From Actinomycetota bacterium (GTDB lineage Bacteria > Actinomycetota > Actinomycetes > Propionibacteriales > Propionibacteriaceae): 64,000 bases of DNA. The notes beneath the pieces were generated by a model, which was given only the letters and a program-made list of their open reading frames with translations, was not told the origin of the DNA and made no database searches. Below are positions 10,195 through 17,452 of the stretch, one piece after another. Location of the stretch: NCBI GenBank assembly GCA_020161015.1, contig JAIUOT010000037.1, forward strand, positions 23,130 through 87,129, given 5' to 3'. The position numbers and the translations under genes are program-made. Every line of letters starts with the position of its first letter. The first letter of the stretch is position 1.

Positions 10195-10200
10195 TAGGAT
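10195..10200 (+). promoter_or_regulatory. TAGGAT -10 box, leaderless-type promoter
   Basis: TAGGAT ends 7 nt before the ATG of the 43-residue gene at 10208. A promoter here would start a secondary transcript covering the small gene, nadD, rsfS, the gpgP-like gene and the DJ-1 gene. Confidence 0.45.
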
Positions 10201-10207
10201 CCGCGCC

Positions 10208-10339
10208 ATGCATACCGTCCTCGAGGTCGTCGTCGACGTGACCAACTCGGTGGTGATCGGCGTGGGCGCCCTCGTCGTCCTGCTCGCCGGGCTCGGCTAC
10301 GTCCGCCAGGTGGGAAAGAGCAGGCCACACGCCAAATGA
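10208..10339 (+). CDS. 43-residue single-pass membrane peptide, unrecognised
   Basis: Encodes a 43-residue peptide beginning [13 protein letters not shown]. It has one hydrophobic helix (about 14-33, [19 protein letters not shown]) followed by a basic tail ([11 protein letters not shown]), so the C-terminus should be cytoplasmic. Its TGA overlaps the nadD ATG (ATGA), and a TAGGAT box precedes its ATG by 7 nt; both favour a real translated gene. No family is recognised. It may act as a small membrane protein or mainly as a leader that couples ribosomes into nadD. Confidence 0.6.
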   Translation: MHTVLEVVVDVTNSVVIGVGALVVLLAGLGYVRQVGKSRPHAK

Positions 10340-10983
10340 GTGAGACCCCCATCGCCTGGGAGCAGCGGGGCACCCGCCACCAGCGGCTGGGCGTGATGGG
10401 CGGAACCTTCGACCCCATCCACCACGGGCACCTCGTGGCTGCGAGCGAGGTCCAGGCCCGGTTCGCCCTGGACGAGGTGGTCTTCGTGCCCACCGGTCAG
10501 CCCTGGCAGAAGGCCGACCGCGCTGTCTCGCAGGCCGAGGACCGGTACCTGATGACCACCATCGCGACCGCCTCCAACCCGCGGTTCTCGGTGAGCCGCG
10601 TCGACATCGAGCGTCCCGGGCCGACCTACACCGTCGACACCCTGCGCGACATCCGGCAGCTGCGCGGCCCCGGCCTCGAGCTGTTCTTCATCACCGGTGC
10701 GGACGCGCTCAGCCAGATCCTCACCTGGAAGGGCGTGGACGAGCTGTTCGACCTCGCGCACTTCGTCGGGGTGTCGCGACCGGGCGTTCCGCTGGGCGAG
10801 AACGACATCGCGCACCTGCCCGACGACAAGGTGACCCTGCTCGAGGTCCCTGCCCTGACCATCTCGTCCACCGCCTGCCGCGAGCGCGTCGCCCAGGGCC
10901 TGCCGATCTGGTACCTGGTGCCCGACGGTATCGTCCAGTACATCGCCAAGCGCGGCCTGTACCGTCCCAGAGGAGTCCGGTGA
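10336..10983 (+). CDS. nadD: Nicotinate-nucleotide adenylyltransferase
   Basis: 215 residues; joins ATP and nicotinate mononucleotide to make deamido-NAD. The nucleotidyltransferase motif [11 protein letters not shown] is at about residue 22, the second motif [12 protein letters not shown] at about 182. WQKA and the [13 protein letters not shown] block are typical of NadD. Its product is the substrate of NadE, whose gene begins at the left edge of this window. It overlaps the 43-residue peptide gene upstream and rsfS downstream by 4 nt each. Confidence 0.95.
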   Translation: MSETPIAWEQRGTRHQRLGVMGGTFDPIHHGHLVAASEVQARFALDEVVFVPTGQPWQKADRAVSQAEDRYLMTTIATASNPRFSVSRVDIERPGPTYTVDTLRDIRQLRGPGLELFFITGADALSQILTWKGVDELFDLAHFVGVSRPGVPLGENDIAHLPDDKVTLLEVPALTISSTACRERVAQGLPIWYLVPDGIVQYIAKRGLYRPRGVR

Positions 10984-11360
10984 CCGCTACCGAACACGCA
11001 GTCGACATCGCCCGCATCGCGGCCACGGCCGCCGTCGCCAAGCTCGCCAAGGACCCGGTGGCCTTCGACGTCTCCGAACGCCTGGCGATCACCGACGTCT
11101 TCCTGATCGTCACCGCGGGCAACGAGCGGCAGGTCGGGGCCGTCGTGGACGCCGTGGAGGAGGCCCTGCTCAAGGCGGGGATCAAGGCCGTGCGTCGCGA
11201 GGGGGACCGCGAGAACCGCTGGGTGCTGCTGGACTTCCTCGACACGGTCGTGCACGTGCAGCACTCGGAGGAGCGCGCGCTGTACGGGCTGGAGCGACTG
11301 TGGAAGGACTGCCCCCGACTCGACCTCGGCCCGCTGGAGCCGCCGCCGGCCCAGGCATGA
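10980..11360 (+). CDS. rsfS: Ribosome silencing factor RsfS
   Basis: 126 residues. RsfS binds uL14 on the 50S subunit and blocks joining with 30S in slow growth. Signatures: [23 protein letters not shown] and [19 protein letters not shown], with YGLERLW at the C-terminus. It starts with GTG at 10980 overlapping the nadD stop and ends in an ATGA overlap with the next gene. nadD-rsfS-phosphoglycerate-mutase-like is the same order as Rv2421c-Rv2420c-Rv2419c in M. tuberculosis. Confidence 0.95.
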   Translation: MTATEHAVDIARIAATAAVAKLAKDPVAFDVSERLAITDVFLIVTAGNERQVGAVVDAVEEALLKAGIKAVRREGDRENRWVLLDFLDTVVHVQHSEERALYGLERLWKDCPRLDLGPLEPPPAQA

Positions 11361-11971
11361 CGGCACCCACTGTCGTCCTGCTGCGGCACGGCGTCACCGA
11401 CTGGAACGACGGCGGGCGCTTCCAGGGCCACGCCGACGTCCCGCTCAACGACGAGGGACGCCGTCAGGCCGCCGCTGCGGCGGAGCGGCTGGCCGGGCTC
11501 GCCCCGACCCGCGTGGTCGCCTCCGACCTGTCCCGGGCCGACGAGACGGCCCGGATCGTCGCCGGGCGGTGCGGGCTGGCCGTCACCACCGACGCCCGCC
11601 TGCGGGAGGTCAACGTCGGGTCCTGGGCGGGTCTGAGCATGGAGGAGGCCGGCCGGCTCGAGCCGGACTTCTGGCCCGCCCTGCGTGAGGGGCGTGACTT
11701 CCGTCGCTCTCCGGAAGGGGAGAGCGCCACCGAGGCCGGCCGGCGGGTCGCGCTGGCGCTGCTCGACCACGTCGAGGCCGCGAAGGAGGGTGATGTCCTC
11801 CTGGTCGTGGGGCACGGGTTGTCGTTGCGCGTCGGGGCCCTGCTGCTGATGGGCCTGGACTACTCCCACGCGCGGCTGTTCGGCGGCCTGCGCAACTGCC
11901 ACTGGGCGACGATGCGGCCCGCCGGCGACTACTGGCGACTGCTGGCGTGGAACGAGGGGAGCCCGGCATGA
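11357..11971 (+). CDS. Histidine phosphatase, probable glucosyl-3-phosphoglycerate phosphatase
   Basis: A 204-residue histidine-phosphatase-superfamily enzyme. LLRHGVTDWN at residues 8-17 holds the phosphoacceptor His, SDLSRADETA the second Arg, and VVGHGLSLR the second His, so the active site is complete. Position immediately after rsfS matches M. tuberculosis Rv2419c (GpgP), which dephosphorylates glucosyl-3-phosphoglycerate in methylglucose lipopolysaccharide synthesis. That specificity is inferred from synteny; a general phosphoglycerate-mutase-like phosphatase is the alternative. The ATG at 11357 overlaps the rsfS stop; the frame's earlier starts lie inside rsfS. Confidence 0.8.
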   Translation: MTAPTVVLLRHGVTDWNDGGRFQGHADVPLNDEGRRQAAAAAERLAGLAPTRVVASDLSRADETARIVAGRCGLAVTTDARLREVNVGSWAGLSMEEAGRLEPDFWPALREGRDFRRSPEGESATEAGRRVALALLDHVEAAKEGDVLLVVGHGLSLRVGALLLMGLDYSHARLFGGLRNCHWATMRPAGDYWRLLAWNEGSPA

Positions 11972-12567
11972 TCCGGGTCGCGCTCCTGGCCTACGACGGA
12001 GTGGAGGCGCTCGACTTCGCGGGTCCCTTCGAGGTGTTCACCACGGCCGCGCGCGTGCACGCGCGCACCACGCCGGGCGAGCCCGTGTTCGAGGTGGTCG
12101 CGGTGGCCGCCGGCCCCGGCCCGGTCCGGGCGCGCGCGGGGCTGGAGCTGCTGCCGTCCGCCACCATCGCGGACGCGGGGGTGGTGGACGTCCTGGTGGT
12201 GCCCGGCGGCGTGGTGGACGGGGTGCGCGAGGACCGGGCCGTGCTGGACTGGCTGGCCCGGGTGCACGCCACCACCCGCCTGACGGCGTCGGTGTGCACC
12301 GGCGCGTTCGTGCTGGCCGCCGCGGGGATCCTCACCGGTGGCCCGGTCACCACCCACTGGGAGGACCTCGACGACCTGGCCGCACAGTTCCCGGCACTCG
12401 AGGTGGTGGGGGATCGGCGCTGGGTGCGGCAGGGACGCGTGTTCACCTCCGCGGGGATCAGCGCGGGCATCGACCTCAGCCTCCACCTGGTCGAGGTGCT
12501 GGCCGGGAGGGAGCTCGCCGTGCGCACCGCCCGGCAGCTCGACTACCCGATGCCACCGGACGCCTGA
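11968..12567 (+). CDS. DJ-1/PfpI family protein
   Basis: A 199-residue class-I glutamine-amidotransferase-like protein of the DJ-1/PfpI superfamily. The nucleophile elbow SVCTGAFVLAAAG carries the conserved Cys at about residue 111. DGVEALDFAGPFEVF and TTHWEDLDDLA are typical of the isonitrile hydratase/GATase1 group that in other proteins precedes AraC domains. No helix-turn-helix follows here, so it is likely enzymatic; substrate unknown. The ATG at 11968 overlaps the previous stop (ATGA). It ends the long run that started at obgE. Confidence 0.8.
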   Translation: MIRVALLAYDGVEALDFAGPFEVFTTAARVHARTTPGEPVFEVVAVAAGPGPVRARAGLELLPSATIADAGVVDVLVVPGGVVDGVREDRAVLDWLARVHATTRLTASVCTGAFVLAAAGILTGGPVTTHWEDLDDLAAQFPALEVVGDRRWVRQGRVFTSAGISAGIDLSLHLVEVLAGRELAVRTARQLDYPMPPDA

Positions 12568-12622
12568 GCCCTACGCAGCATCGGCCATGGCGGCGCCCCT
12601 CCCGCGGGAGGATCGTGGAGCC

Positions 12623-13495
12623 ATGGTGGCCGAGGTCCCGACAGCGGCGCAGTGCGCCGACCTGCTCCTGGCCGCCTCGCGCCCGGACGGCGTCCCCGAC
12701 CCGCTCCTGCTGCCGAGTGCAACTCCCGCTACCGGAATTCCGGTAGCGGGAGTTGCACTCGGGGGCGAGCGCGGGACGACGGGGCTTCCGGACGGGTACG
12801 GCGTCCTCGCGGGGGAGGCCGGGGACGTGTACTGGCCGCTCGGCGGCGACGGGCCGGTGGTGGGGGTCGAGGCGTCCCCGCCCGCGGCGGACGACCCGGA
12901 CGCCGTGCTGGCCGGCCTGCTGCCGCAGTGGCGCCCGGCCAGCGCGTGGACGACGACGATGTCCGGAGTGACCGCCGGCGGCTGGCGCTTCGTCACCCTC
13001 CAGCGCGACCTGGCGCGCGGGGACGGCTACCTCACCGCGCTGGCGGCCGTTCTGGCCGGTGGGGACGCGCGGCGGGTGCTGTGGGCCCTGGGGAACCCGG
13101 CCCGCACGGTGCTCGACGGCGGCGCGGTCGTGCGCGTCCTCCACGCGCAGCCGGTGCTCGACGGCTTCGACCCGGCGGCGCTCGTCGGCACCTGGCGCTG
13201 CACCACCGGCGTCGGCGTCCTCCAGCACCGGTTCGGCGCCGACGGCACGGTGGAGTCCGGCACCGGGGCCGTGGTCACCATCGGCCCCGGCGAGTGGACG
13301 TCGACAGGCGTCCGCCACGGGACCTACCGGGTGGCGGACGGGGTGCTCGTCCTCGCCTACGCCGACGCAGAAGTGCGCTCCCTCGCCCGGGTCTACGACG
13401 AATGGGGCTACGGCGCGCAGACGCCGGTCCGCACGCTCGGACTCATGCCGGAGACGGGAGGCGACGAGGTCGACCACGCGCTCGTGCAGGAGTGA
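12623..13495 (+). CDS. Uncharacterised 290-residue protein containing a DNA palindrome
   Basis: No family is recognised. The protein is soluble, rich in Gly/Ala/Val, with no signal peptide or membrane helix; the C-terminal part (about 190-270) reads like a beta-rich domain (LVGTWRCTTGVGVLQHRFG, then GTYRVADGVLVLAY), reminiscent of a lipocalin-like fold. The start is ATG 12623 after a GGGAGG (12606-12611); an in-frame ATG at 12587 is the alternative. Codons about 31-47 are entirely made of the perfect 50-bp palindrome at 12713-12762, which stays in frame and adds PSATPATGIPVAGVALG. It ends 2 nt from the convergent glycerophosphodiesterase gene. Confidence 0.6.
   Translation: MVAEVPTAAQCADLLLAASRPDGVPDPLLLPSATPATGIPVAGVALGGERGTTGLPDGYGVLAGEAGDVYWPLGGDGPVVGVEASPPAADDPDAVLAGLLPQWRPASAWTTTMSGVTAGGWRFVTLQRDLARGDGYLTALAAVLAGGDARRVLWALGNPARTVLDGGAVVRVLHAQPVLDGFDPAALVGTWRCTTGVGVLQHRFGADGTVESGTGAVVTIGPGEWTSTGVRHGTYRVADGVLVLAYADAEVRSLARVYDEWGYGAQTPVRTLGLMPETGGDEVDHALVQE
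12713..12762. repeat. Perfect 50-bp palindrome inside a coding region
   Basis: Every base pairs: the left arm CCGAGTGCAACTCCCGCTAC plus CGGAA is the exact reverse complement of the right arm, centred on an EcoRI-like GAATTC at 12735-12740. With no spacer it would form a 25-bp cruciform or RNA hairpin. It lies within the 290-residue gene at 12623 and keeps the frame open. No second copy was noticed in this window. It may be an inserted repetitive palindromic element or a protein-binding site. Confidence 0.95.
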
Positions 13496-13497
13496 GG

Positions 13498-14763
13498 TCA
13501 GGCGAAGCGCACGCGGGTGTAGGCGACGACCTTCACCGTCAGCTTCACCGTGCGGGTGGTCCACAGCCGGAGCTTCCGGCCATCGCCCAGGGGCGCCCGG
13601 ACGGTCACCGTCCTTCCGCTGGCGGGGAGGGCGACCCTCGTCGAGCTGGAGGTGGGCGAGGACGATGCGCCGATGTACAGCGAGCCCGTCCCCGTGCCGC
13701 CGGTGACCGTCACCGTGACCGTCACGTCACGCAGCATCGCCAGGGCCGCGTCCGGCACCGCCTTCGTGCCCACGACCTTGTACTGCTTCCGGTCGGCCCG
13801 GTAGGTGGTGTCGCTGATCGTCACCGGGGCGTCCAGTGTCGTGGTGGTGGGGTTGGGCACCGGGTTCAGGTCGATCACGCCCTCGACCAGCTCGCGGCGG
13901 CTGGTGGTCGGTGTGTCGGTGCTGAACAGCTGGAGGGGGCCGCCGTAGTGGATGGTGAACGCGCGGGCCTCCGTCCCGACCACCTCCCACGGCACCGAGT
14001 CCATCCCCTTGGCCTTGACGTAGGTGGCCAGGTAGGCCGAGGTGTACTTCATCTTGATCCCGTAGCCGCCTGCGCCCAGCTTCGCCGCGAGCCGCACCCG
14101 GTCGAGGTCCATGGTTCCGTAGTCGAGGGCCAGCACGTACATCTTCGGGGCAGCGGCGAGGATGGTCGGCAGGACGGTGTCCCACTTGAAGGAGATCACC
14201 GAGGTGCGCGAGAGCAGCCCGTGCTCCTTGACCAGCCCGATCGCCTTCTTCGCCCAGCTGCGCCGGCCGGCGGCCGACTGCCCGGTGTAGGTCTTGATGT
14301 CGAGGGTCAGCCCGACCTCGTCGTCGGCCGCGAGCGCTTCCGCCAGCTGTTCGAAGGTGGGGATGGGCACGGTGAACTGTCCGGACAGGTCCTTGCACCG
14401 CACCTCGGCCACCTGGGCCAGCGTCATCTGGTGGATCGCGCGACCGGCCTGGGTGCACCGGTCCGTGAGCGTGTCGTAGTGGCTCATCACGCCCCGGCCA
14501 TCGCTGGTGAACACGATGTCGGTCTCGATCGCGTCGAAGCCCGCCGCCACGCTGTGGGTGTACGCCTCCACCGAGTTCTCCGGCCACTCCAGCCGCCCGC
14601 CGCGGTGGGAGAGGATGCCGAACGTCACCCCCGCGTCGTTGGTGACCGGGTCACCGCCCGGACCGGTCGTCCGGGCGGAGGCCGCCGGGGAGGCGGGGAC
14701 GGTGAGCGCGGCGGCCACGACCAGCGCGGCCAGCGGGCGGGTGAACCGGGACCAGACGATCAT
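13498..14763 (-). CDS. Secreted glycerophosphodiester phosphodiesterase
   Basis: 421 residues with a Sec signal peptide (positive start, hydrophobic stretch to about residue 24, then AASA). The TIM-barrel GDPD domain (about 48-300) shows SHRGGRLEWPENSVEAYTHS with the catalytic His and substrate Arg/Glu, and DAIETDIVFTSDG with the metal-binding Glu/Asp. It should split glycerophosphodiesters into glycerol-3-phosphate and an alcohol outside the membrane. The last about 120 residues are a Thr/Val-rich beta domain of unknown role. It is convergent with 12623 and divergent from the YcaQ-like gene. Confidence 0.88.
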   Translation of the reverse strand: MIVWSRFTRPLAALVVAAALTVPASPAASARTTGPGGDPVTNDAGVTFGILSHRGGRLEWPENSVEAYTHSVAAGFDAIETDIVFTSDGRGVMSHYDTLTDRCTQAGRAIHQMTLAQVAEVRCKDLSGQFTVPIPTFEQLAEALAADDEVGLTLDIKTYTGQSAAGRRSWAKKAIGLVKEHGLLSRTSVISFKWDTVLPTILAAAPKMYVLALDYGTMDLDRVRLAAKLGAGGYGIKMKYTSAYLATYVKAKGMDSVPWEVVGTEARAFTIHYGGPLQLFSTDTPTTSRRELVEGVIDLNPVPNPTTTTLDAPVTISDTTYRADRKQYKVVGTKAVPDAALAMLRDVTVTVTVTGGTGTGSLYIGASSSPTSSSTRVALPASGRTVTVRAPLGDGRKLRLWTTRTVKLTVKVVAYTRVRFA

Positions 14764-14906
14764 CGGGGGCAGCCTTCGTCGAACACAGGGGGATCCCCAC
14801 CCTAGGGCGCCGTCGCGGCCCGCCGGAAGCCCGGGGGTGACTGCCAGGAGGCGATCCTGGACCGGTACTGGAGGCTCCCACCCTCCCCGGGGCGGCCGCG
14901 GGGCCC

Positions 14907-14912
14907 TAGGCT
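14907..14912 (+). promoter_or_regulatory. TAGGCT -10 box, leaderless-type promoter
   Basis: TAGGCT is separated by 6 nt from the ATG at 14919, which fits transcription starting at the start codon of the YcaQ-like gene. No ribosome-binding site is visible between them. Confidence 0.5.
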
Positions 14913-14918
14913 GCCCGG

Positions 14919-15992
14919 ATGATCCGCATCCCGCTCGAGGAGGCCCGCCGGATCGCCGTGCGCGCGCAACTGCTGGACGATCCTCGGCCCGACGACCTGC
15001 TGGCGACGGTCACGCACCTCACGCTCCTGCAACTCGACCCGACCGCGGCGATCGCCCCCAGCGCCGACCTGGTCGCGTGGAGCAGGCTCGGTGCGCGGCA
15101 CCGGCCCGAGCACCTGGCCCAGGCCCTGGCGGGCAGGGAGCTGTTCGAGCTGGACGCCTTCCTGCGCCCCACCAGCCAGCTGGCGATCATCCTCGGCTCG
15201 CTCCAGGGCTGGCCCACCTCCGCCGCCACCCGGTCCTGGCTCGAGGCCAACGACAGCTTCCGCCGCGACCTCCTCTCCCGGCTGCGCGAGCAGGGGGCGT
15301 CCCTGTCCCGCGACCTGCCCGACACCGCGGTGGTGCCCTGGCGCTCCACCGGCTGGACGCACGAACGGAACGTCACCCAGTTGCTGGAGTGCCTGGTGCT
15401 GACCGGCGAGGTCGCGATCGCCGGACGGGTGGGTCGCCAGCGGGTCTTCGACCTGGCCGAGCGCGTGTACCCGTCCGGCCTCGCGCTGCCGCCGAAGGAG
15501 GACGCCGTGCGCCGGCGCGACGAGCTGCGGCTGCGGGCGTCCGGGATCGCGCGGGTCGGCGGACCGCTCGTGCCCGGGGAGCCGTACCAGGTGGGGGAGG
15601 CCGGCGTCGCGGCGGAGGTGGTCGATGTGCCGGGCAGCTGGCGCGTCGACCCCGACCAGCTCGACCGCCCCTTCACCGGTCGCACGGCCCTGCTGTCCCC
15701 GTTCGACCGGCTGATCCACGACCGGCGGCGCGCGGAGGCGCTGTTCGGGTTCGAGTACGTGCTGGAGATGTACAAGCCGGCGTCGGACCGGCGCTGGGGC
15801 TACTACGCCCTGCCGATCCTGCACGGCGACCGGCTGGTCGGGAAGCTGGACGCCACGGCCGACCGCAGGGCCGGCCGGCTGGTCGTCCACGCCGTGCACC
15901 AGGACGTCCCGTTCAGCCCTGCGGTGGCCGACGACGTGGACGCAGAGATCGCCGCCCTGGCCGGATGGCTGGGGCTGGAGGTCGCCCGCTGA
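14919..15992 (+). CDS. YcaQ/AlkZ-like DNA glycosylase (winged-helix family)
   Basis: A 357-residue member of the winged-helix crosslink-repair glycosylase family (HTH_42). LLQLDPTAAI at about residue 37 contains the QxD/QxQ catalytic signature of AlkZ/YcaQ enzymes. ALLSPFDRLIHDRRRAEALFGFEYVLEMY at about 250-280 is the other conserved block. Streptomyces AlkZ resolves azinomycin crosslinks and E. coli YcaQ opens nitrogen-mustard crosslinks; actinobacterial paralogues are many and mostly untested. Preceded by a leaderless-type promoter, it ends 12 nt from the convergent DUF1501 gene. Confidence 0.8.
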   Translation: MIRIPLEEARRIAVRAQLLDDPRPDDLLATVTHLTLLQLDPTAAIAPSADLVAWSRLGARHRPEHLAQALAGRELFELDAFLRPTSQLAIILGSLQGWPTSAATRSWLEANDSFRRDLLSRLREQGASLSRDLPDTAVVPWRSTGWTHERNVTQLLECLVLTGEVAIAGRVGRQRVFDLAERVYPSGLALPPKEDAVRRRDELRLRASGIARVGGPLVPGEPYQVGEAGVAAEVVDVPGSWRVDPDQLDRPFTGRTALLSPFDRLIHDRRRAEALFGFEYVLEMYKPASDRRWGYYALPILHGDRLVGKLDATADRRAGRLVVHAVHQDVPFSPAVADDVDAEIAALAGWLGLEVAR

Positions 15993-16004
15993 GCTGCCGG
16001 CTGC

Positions 16005-17441
16005 TCAGGCGATCCCCAGGGCGGTTCCCGGGCTGAACCCCGGGAACACATCGGCGATGTTGTCGTTGCCCAGCCGCTTCGCCAGGATCTCCGACAGTGC
16101 CTGGCGGTAGTCGATGGTGATCGGCAGGTCGCCGTCGGTGAGCTGGTCGTCCGCCAGGCCCTCGATGTCGCCGTACACGCCGCCGTTGATGCCCCCGCCG
16201 AGGTAGAACGCCACGTTCCCGTGGCCGTGGTCGGTGCCGCCGTCGCCGTTCACCTCGACGCGGCGCCCGAACTCGCTCATCGTGACCACGGTGACCGAGT
16301 TCCAGCGAGAGCCGAGGTCGGTGGCGAAGGCGGCGAGGCCGCGGGCGAAGTCGGTGGCCCTCGCCGAGAACTGGCCGCCCGCGTCGGACGTCGCGCCGAT
16401 GCCCTGGTGCATGTCCCAGCCGCCGTAGTCGATGCAGGCGACCTCGAGGCCGAGGTCGGCCTTGGCCAGCCGCGCGATGTCGCGCAGCCCCTCGCCCCAC
16501 GTCGAGTCGGGGTAGGCCGCCCCGTTGGCGGGCGTGTAGGCCCGCGACCGCACGGTGTCGAGGCTGGTCACCGCGTCGAGGGTGGCCCGTGCCTGCGTGG
16601 CGAGGACGCCGCCGGCGTCCCCGTAGAGCCTGCCGAGGTCGGTGACCAGGCGGTCGCGGTCGTTCCAGGCCGTCTCCAGGTCGAACGAGTCCACGCTCGA
16701 CATCGCCACCGACTGGTAGGCCGTGGTGGTCAGCGACAGGACGACGCGCTGGTCGCCCATGGTGATCGCGCGGAAGGTGCCCGAGGGACGGGAGGAGTAC
16801 TGGATGTGCCGGCCGAGCCAGCCCGAGCGCACGTTCGCCCGGGCCGCACGCTCGCACAGGTCCTGGTCCTCGAAGTGCGACCGGGTGACGCCCGGGTGGC
16901 CGGACCCGAGGACGACGGCCAGCTGGTTGGCCTGCCACAGCGGCTTCAGCGCGGCGAACCGGGGGTTGAGCACGTACTTCTGGGAGAGCGTGAACGAGTC
17001 GTCGACGACCTTCGCCGACCCCCGCAGCTGCGCGTAGCGGGGATCCCCGGGCATCCCGAGGGCCGCCAGCCCGTCGAAGCCGCCGCGAAGGAAGACGCAC
17101 ACCAGCAGGTCGCCGCCGGTCGTGGCGGCGAAGGAGTAGCGCGGCGCCGCGGAGGCGGCCAGGAGCCCGCCCAGGCCGATCAGCGACCCGCGGAACAGCC
17201 CGCGGCGCCCGAAGCGTGGCCCGTCGGGGGTGTGCTCGACACCGGGGTCGTCGATCCGTCGGGTGGGTCGCAGGGTGGAGACGAGGTCGTTGGCCTGCGC
17301 GGGCGTCACGACCCGGGTGTCGCCGCCGACGGTCGCGAGGAGCCGGTTGTGCGCCTCGTCGTGGTGGTGCAGGGGCGTGATCAGGTCCTCGTGCAGCAGC
17401 GCCTCGCCCCGTCGCAGGGACGCGTCCAGCCTCGTGGTCAT
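16005..17441 (-). CDS. DUF1501 protein, Tat-exported
   Basis: A 478-residue DUF1501 (sulfatase-like fold) protein. A twin-arginine signal lies at about residue 78-105 (RFGRRGLFRGSLIGLGGLLAA), unusually far from the Met, after a leader of roughly 75 residues. The body has LVCVFLRGGFDGLAAL, SHFEDQDLCE, DYGGWDMHQG, MSEFGRRVEVNG and GTDHGHGN, the acidic/His positions expected for metal binding in this superfamily. It is always paired with DUF1800 proteins in bacterial genomes; the function is not established. The start ATG is at 17441, 11 nt after the DUF1800 stop, so the two form an operon. Confidence 0.85.
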   Translation of the reverse strand: MTTRLDASLRRGEALLHEDLITPLHHHDEAHNRLLATVGGDTRVVTPAQANDLVSTLRPTRRIDDPGVEHTPDGPRFGRRGLFRGSLIGLGGLLAASAAPRYSFAATTGGDLLVCVFLRGGFDGLAALGMPGDPRYAQLRGSAKVVDDSFTLSQKYVLNPRFAALKPLWQANQLAVVLGSGHPGVTRSHFEDQDLCERAARANVRSGWLGRHIQYSSRPSGTFRAITMGDQRVVLSLTTTAYQSVAMSSVDSFDLETAWNDRDRLVTDLGRLYGDAGGVLATQARATLDAVTSLDTVRSRAYTPANGAAYPDSTWGEGLRDIARLAKADLGLEVACIDYGGWDMHQGIGATSDAGGQFSARATDFARGLAAFATDLGSRWNSVTVVTMSEFGRRVEVNGDGGTDHGHGNVAFYLGGGINGGVYGDIEGLADDQLTDGDLPITIDYRQALSEILAKRLGNDNIADVFPGFSPGTALGIA

Positions 17442-17452
17442 CGCGCGTCCTC

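Noticed and set aside
8191..10245. 684-codon frame opposite proA
   Set aside because: Antisense shadow; proA is unmistakable on the plus strand.
12652..14805. 717-codon plus-strand frame across the unknown gene and the phosphodiesterase
   Set aside because: Arginine/glycine-rich shadow spanning two convergent genes.
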